In this document: one piece after another, positions 14,323 through 16,714 of the stretch
Layout: each line of letters begins with the position of its first letter
How positions within the stretch are numbered: position 1 is the first letter of the stretch
Source of the DNA: an uncultured Rhodospirillaceae bacterium
GTDB lineage: Bacteria > Pseudomonadota > Alphaproteobacteria > CAAGCB01 > CAG-977
Direction: 5' to 3'
NCBI GenBank assembly: GCA_900553035.1
Contig: USCC01000042.1
Coordinates: 1 to 16,714 of the forward strand
Length of the DNA: 16,714 nt
Notes under the pieces: generated by a model
The model's input: only the letters and a program-made list of their open reading frames with translations
The model's database searches: none
Told to the model about the DNA's origin: nothing
Made by a program: the position numbers and the translations under genes

Positions 14323-15540
14323 CTATGCGGCACAGTCAACGTACTTGTAACGTTCTCGAGATCGTTCAACCTTTTCCTGATGCCGCTTATCAAGTTCAAT
14401 TTCTCTAAGAACCATTTGAAAAATAACGTAAATATCATGTTCTTTGTACAAGCCTCTGTTTTTTAAAACAGATAAACTGCGCATATCGCCAGCAATCCTT
14501 TTAATACCCTGTTCTTGTAAAATTGCGCGCTTGCCCGTAACGTATTTGCCAATTGAAAGACCAAAACTTTCACAGCAGAAAACCCGACGAACATATGTAT
14601 AAACAGGGTGATAAGGCCAACGAGAACGATTCTTATCGGTAAAACTCGGAACTGTTAAACGTCTAATATTTAAAGCTTCACTAATTAATTCATTACGGAA
14701 AGCCTCAAAATCTTCGAAAGTTCGGATACCGCGATTCCTCAAAAATTCACTAAAAAAACGGATTTCAAAGCGAAAAACATCCTTTTTTGCGTTCATTCCC
14801 CACAATTTAAAAAAATAAGTCTTACCCGAAGACTGACAGATTTCTTTAGCCTTGTCATAAATCTGAAGCTGTAAACTATTTTTTGAACCTATCGTAAGAG
14901 TATCAAAACGGCCTTGTGTAATATAAAAAGATAACAATTCATCTTGACGAACTTTGCAACGGGAAGGAACAACCAGACCATCTAAAATTGAAGGCCTTAA
15001 ACAAAAAGAAAATTCCTCACTATAAAAATCGGTCGCAACGTCAACTCGACTTAGTCTCACATAATCATCGGAAAAAGGTTTGGATATAAAACCGAGCATA
15101 CGCCGGACCTCAGTCCGAAGAACGTCCGCGCCCCATTCACAAAGGCCTGCTGACAGATAACGAACTGAAACAGACCATTCTTTTTCAGGATTAGCGATTA
15201 AAAAAATCAAATCATCATTTTGAACCAAGAATCGGAAGCCGCGGGGAGCACTTTCAGAAATCTGATATTCAACCTTGCCCATTTTAAACGGAATTGTAAC
15301 AGGATGACCGGCTGAAATGGCTTCATCTTTTTTATGTTCTAACATCGAAACAAAATCATCATGAAGCCTGACGTTATAACACTCTTGTAAACTGTCATAC
15401 CCCTGCCACAGAAATTTAAAATACCCTTTCTCTGGCTCAGTTTCCGAGACGTCGCGAAGTTTTTTTAATTTCGGGGTGTAGACCATACAGCCCCTATTAG
15501 ATAATGGGGCTGTATCTTTTAACGTCGATAAATCTGTCAT
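14323..15540 (-). CDS. Rolling-circle replication initiator (Rep_trans / inovirus Rep)
   Basis: Cytoplasmic initiator expected to nick the double-stranded phage origin and start rolling-circle replication. 405 aa with the Rep_trans-type pattern: LSRVDVATDF (163-172), TLTIGSKNSLQLQIYDKA (214-231, Tyr228 a candidate catalytic residue) and VFRFEIRF (255-262). The C-terminus is long and basic. ATG 15540 has GGAGAG five to six bases upstream. Codons 9-19 contain a perfect 10-base inverted repeat (see 15485-15515). It diverges from the repressor; its promoter overlaps the repressor promoter. First gene of the minus-strand phage operon. Confidence 0.88.
   Translation of the reverse strand: MTDLSTLKDTAPLSNRGCMVYTPKLKKLRDVSETEPEKGYFKFLWQGYDSLQECYNVRLHDDFVSMLEHKKDEAISAGHPVTIPFKMGKVEYQISESAPRGFRFLVQNDDLIFLIANPEKEWSVSVRYLSAGLCEWGADVLRTEVRRMLGFISKPFSDDYVRLSRVDVATDFYSEEFSFCLRPSILDGLVVPSRCKVRQDELLSFYITQGRFDTLTIGSKNSLQLQIYDKAKEICQSSGKTYFFKLWGMNAKKDVFRFEIRFFSEFLRNRGIRTFEDFEAFRNELISEALNIRRLTVPSFTDKNRSRWPYHPVYTYVRRVFCCESFGLSIGKYVTGKRAILQEQGIKRIAGDMRSLSVLKNRGLYKEHDIYVIFQMVLREIELDKRHQEKVERSRERYKYVDCAA
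15485..15515 (-). promoter_or_regulatory. Perfect hairpin within the start of the rep coding region
   Basis: ATACAGCCCC (15485-15494) and GGGGCTGTAT (15506-15515) are exact inverse complements with an 11-base loop. In rep mRNA it lies 25-55 bases after the start codon; its 3' arm ends on the first bases of an in-frame AUG (Met19). A translational operator for the pV-like protein, as Ff pV does on gene II mRNA, or control of a shorter Rep form, are both possible; neither is shown. Confidence 0.6.
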
Positions 15541-15580
15541 AAAAGCTCTCCGATAATTAATAATCTATGGTTATTAAAAA

Positions 15581-15609
15581 TGATAATAACTAATTACAGG
15601 CATTGTCAA
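15581..15609 (-). promoter_or_regulatory. Candidate rep promoter
   Basis: On the minus strand: TTGACA (15609-15604), a 17-base spacer and TTATCA (15586-15581); TATCAT one base further is an alternative -10. A perfect -35 box. It would start transcription about 35-40 bases before the rep ATG. Its -35 overlaps that of the repressor promoter on the other strand. Confidence 0.65.
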
Positions 15610-15631
15610 GGCAAAAACGATAAGAGATAAT
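15603..15631 (+). promoter_or_regulatory. Candidate repressor promoter
   Basis: TTGTCA (15603-15608), a 17-base spacer, GATAAT (15626-15631). Transcription would start roughly 40 bases before the repressor ATG. Because its -35 box shares five bases with the rep -35 box, both promoters can hardly be occupied together. Confidence 0.65.
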
Positions 15632-15675
15632 TATTAATAAAAAATCGATTCTGTTAGCCAAAAGGAGGCCTCACA

Positions 15676-16062
15676 ATGAGAAAAGTCCAAGATTACATTT
15701 CAGAAGCCCGGAAAAAAAAAGGAATATACAGCAACAACAAATTAGCATCTGCTATAGGATTAACAGGACCAGCAATCGTAAATATTGTAAAAAATAAAGC
15801 CCTTCCAGCGGAAGAAACGATTTTAAAGTTAGCAGAACTTGCCGATATCCCCCCAGAAGAAGCTCTTCTTGATTTATCAATTTGGCGTGCAAAATCACCT
15901 GAAGCTAAATCGACATGGGAAAACATTAAAAAGCTTCTAAATACAGCGGCAATGACTGGATCAATGTTATACATAACAGCTTTGAATGCCGCAGAAAACA
16001 ACGATTTTATAACGATAGCAAAAATAATAAAAAACACAATTAATGTCTATTATGTTAAATGA
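15676..16062 (+). CDS. XRE-type phage repressor, 3' end formed by the att site
   Basis: Probable lysogeny repressor of rep. 128 aa, with an N-terminal helix-turn-helix domain (NKLASAIGLTGPAIVNIVKN, about 21-40), followed by a helical segment (LPAEETILKLAELADIPPEEALLDL) as in small inovirus regulators of the DUF3693 kind. The second half has a hydrophobic stretch (MTGSMLYITALNAA) that could be a membrane or dimer helix. AAGGAGG lies seven bases before the ATG. Its final codons (INVYYVK) are the dif-like site, and the TGA uses the last base of the att core. In an excised circle the frame would run on for 13 residues to a TAA at 8121. It diverges from rep behind overlapping promoters. Confidence 0.85.
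   Translation: MRKVQDYISEARKKKGIYSNNKLASAIGLTGPAIVNIVKNKALPAEETILKLAELADIPPEEALLDLSIWRAKSPEAKSTWENIKKLLNTAAMTGSMLYITALNAAENNDFITIAKIIKNTINVYYVK
16033..16060 (+). other. dif-like XerC/XerD site (right junction)
   Basis: Phage-side XerC arm AACACAATTAA (16033-16043), centre TGTCTA (16044-16049) and XerD arm TTATGTTAAAT (16050-16060). Centre and XerD arm equal the left site; the XerC arm keeps only its inner TAA. This asymmetry is what XerC-initiated integration leaves: the phage's poor XerC arm ends up on the far side. The site serves at the same time as the left end of the next element. Confidence 0.82.
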
Positions 16063-16150
16063 CACAGGGAGGCCAAGCTTGACAACGGGTTGTTTAACAA
16101 AGAAACTTTGAACGGGCTGTTGAAAAATATCAATTCTGAAAGGTTTTAAA

Positions 16151-16564
16151 ATGATGAATGATAAAATGAAACTCAAAGTCCAAATCATGGCGCTTAGAGA
16201 TCAAATCGATCTGCTCAGCAAAGAAGCTCGGAAAATCATTAACGACATAGAAGTCCTGCCGGCACCGATGAATTATAATCCCAAGCCTGCGCGTTTCGTT
16301 GAAAAGATCCATCGATTGATAGCTCTAGGTCACGATGAGCCCGAAGCCATCCGTATCGCCGGAGAAAATTTCGAGTATTCACGCGAAACGGCCTGTTATT
16401 TCTGGGCCAGAGCCAAAAATCATAAAAAAGGCCTCAGAAGCTACGCTTTCACATTTTTAGCTAAAAAATTAAAAGACAAAGGCTACAGCATCCGAGTTAT
16501 CGCTCAAATGCTTGATACGTCGCCAGCCAATATTTCAAGGCTGATAAAAAAGGAACTGGTATGA
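16151..16564 (+). CDS. Small putative DNA-binding protein, paralogue of 8224-8643
   Basis: 137 aa from ATG 16151 (GAAAGG about seven bases upstream; ATG 16154 is also possible). It shares with the 8224-8643 product an N-terminal helical part, a middle segment (KIHRLIALGHDEPEAIRIA against KIDYWISRGMQKKEAIELI), a basic block (RSYAFTFLAKKLKDKGY) and a C-terminal helix-turn-helix-like end, RVIAQMLDTSPANISRLI. It lies ~90 bases after the right att site and in line with the first phage's repressor, so repressor transcription could run into it. The leader has direct repeats (AACGGGTTGTT, AACGGGCTGTT; 16084 and 16111) around a CAAAG/CTTTG stem. Function unknown. Confidence 0.7.
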   Translation: MMNDKMKLKVQIMALRDQIDLLSKEARKIINDIEVLPAPMNYNPKPARFVEKIHRLIALGHDEPEAIRIAGENFEYSRETACYFWARAKNHKKGLRSYAFTFLAKKLKDKGYSIRVIAQMLDTSPANISRLIKKELV

Positions 16565-16635
16565 TGGTATGGTGCATTCTGATTAAACTGGCCGATATCG
16601 GCGTATTCTTTACCTTCAGTTCTCTTTATATATAG
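16561..16635 (+). CDS. Possible 24-residue hydrophobic peptide
   Basis: ATG 16561 overlaps the stop of the preceding gene (ATGA) and has AAGGA about six bases upstream. The product is almost wholly hydrophobic with one Lys (MMVWCILIKLADIGVFF and on). The coupling and ribosome site favour translation; length and lack of a homologue in the first phage at the same place argue for caution. Confidence 0.35.
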   Translation: MMVWCILIKLADIGVFFTFSSLYI

Positions 16636-16641
16636 AGAGAT

Positions 16642-16714
16642 GCCCCTCACCGGGCTTATTTATCTTCCCCCTGCACCCCCAAAGGGGGTTGGTCTTGTTT
16701 CGTCAAGGGTAAAG
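16642..16714. repeat. Near-copy of the phage hairpin-region start
   Basis: Matches 8644-8717 with four substitutions and one missing C, through the ACCCCC/GGGGGT stem (loop GAA changed to AAA, stem unchanged) and into the first arm of the long hairpin (GTCAAGGG), where the window ends. Conservation of the stem points to a required DNA structure. Confidence 0.85.

Larger units (their letters stand above)
15558..15640. promoter_or_regulatory. Candidate repressor operators between rep and the repressor gene
   Basis: Five copies of TTATTA/TAATAA (15558, 15571, 15584, 15631, 15635) arranged as dyads: GTTATTA-N7-TAATAAC (15570-15590), the near-palindrome GATAATTAATAATC (15552-15565) and TTATTAATAA (15631-15640). 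The central dyad covers the rep -10 region; the right one touches the repressor -10. Layout fits a repressor that shuts rep off and tunes itself. Confidence 0.6.
8063..16060. mobile_element. dif-integrated filamentous prophage (inovirus), complete
   Basis: A single-copy set of filamentous-phage genes lies between two copies of a 20-base dif core (8063-8082 and 16041-16060; unit length 7,978 bases). Gene order on the minus strand is Rep, ssDNA-binding protein, small membrane protein, major coat, terminator, tiny membrane peptide, adsorption protein, pVI-like, Zot/pI, secretin, then a hairpin-rich intergenic region, as in Ff phages; a repressor and a small HTH protein are on the plus strand. 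No integrase or transposase is present, so integration should use host XerC/XerD, as known for CTXphi-type phages. The element looks intact: no frameshifts or truncations. It is visibly more A/T-rich than the chromosomal genes to its left. Confidence 0.9.
16061..16714. mobile_element. Left end of a second, related filamentous element (cut by window end)
   Basis: After the right att site the layout of the first phage begins again: short leader, HTH-protein paralogue (16151-16564), then a near-copy of the first 74 bases of the hairpin region (16642-16714 versus 8644-8717). Gene sequences have diverged strongly while the intergenic start is nearly identical. Whether it is a full phage, an RS1-like satellite or a remnant cannot be seen. 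Confidence 0.75.

Noticed and set aside
1..16714. CRISPR array or integrase/transposase genes
   Set aside because: No regularly spaced repeats and no recombinase-like protein were found on either strand.

Overview
The window joins a conserved alphaproteobacterial chromosome segment (about 1-8065) to an integrated filamentous phage (about 8066-16043) and the first ~650 bases of a second, related element (16061-16714, cut by the window end). The left genes (MltB-type transglycosylase, rlpA, dacA, tmk, holB, tatD, a PhnP-like metallo-beta-lactamase-fold hydrolase) have the family content and order common in Alphaproteobacteria. No taxon below class level can be fixed from the sequence alone.

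Chromosomal part: cell-wall genes come first (a lytic transglycosylase with two peptidoglycan-binding repeats, the septal lipoprotein RlpA with a SPOR domain, a PBP5-type carboxypeptidase). They run into a tightly packed tmk-holB-tatD-MBL unit on the same strand, with gaps of 10, 5, -4 and 1 nt. Two intrinsic terminators and a stretch without genes lead to a site that matches bacterial dif (8055-8082), the XerC/XerD chromosome-dimer resolution site.

Phage part: at dif lies an inovirus of about 7.98 kb. Read on the minus strand from 15540 down to 9198, its genes follow the Ff/M13 logic: Rep (pII-like), ssDNA-binding protein (pV-like), a small membrane protein, major coat (pVIII-like), a central terminator, an unlisted 27-residue membrane peptide, the adsorption protein (pIII-like), a pVI-like protein, the Zot/pI assembly ATPase and a pIV-like secretin, then a terminator and an intergenic region full of strong hairpins (origin and packaging candidate). 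An XRE-type repressor diverges from rep behind overlapping promoters with repeated AT-rich dyads. The repressor's last codons are the right-hand dif-like site.

Right end: after the second dif-like site comes a diverged paralogue of the first phage gene (139 versus 137 aa), then a near-identical copy (5 differences in 74 positions) of the start of the hairpin region. The simplest reading is a tandem array of two related filamentous elements at dif. This layout predicts two different circular products (Xer excision versus origin-to-origin replication), which would differ in the regulator paralogue and in the repressor's C-terminus.
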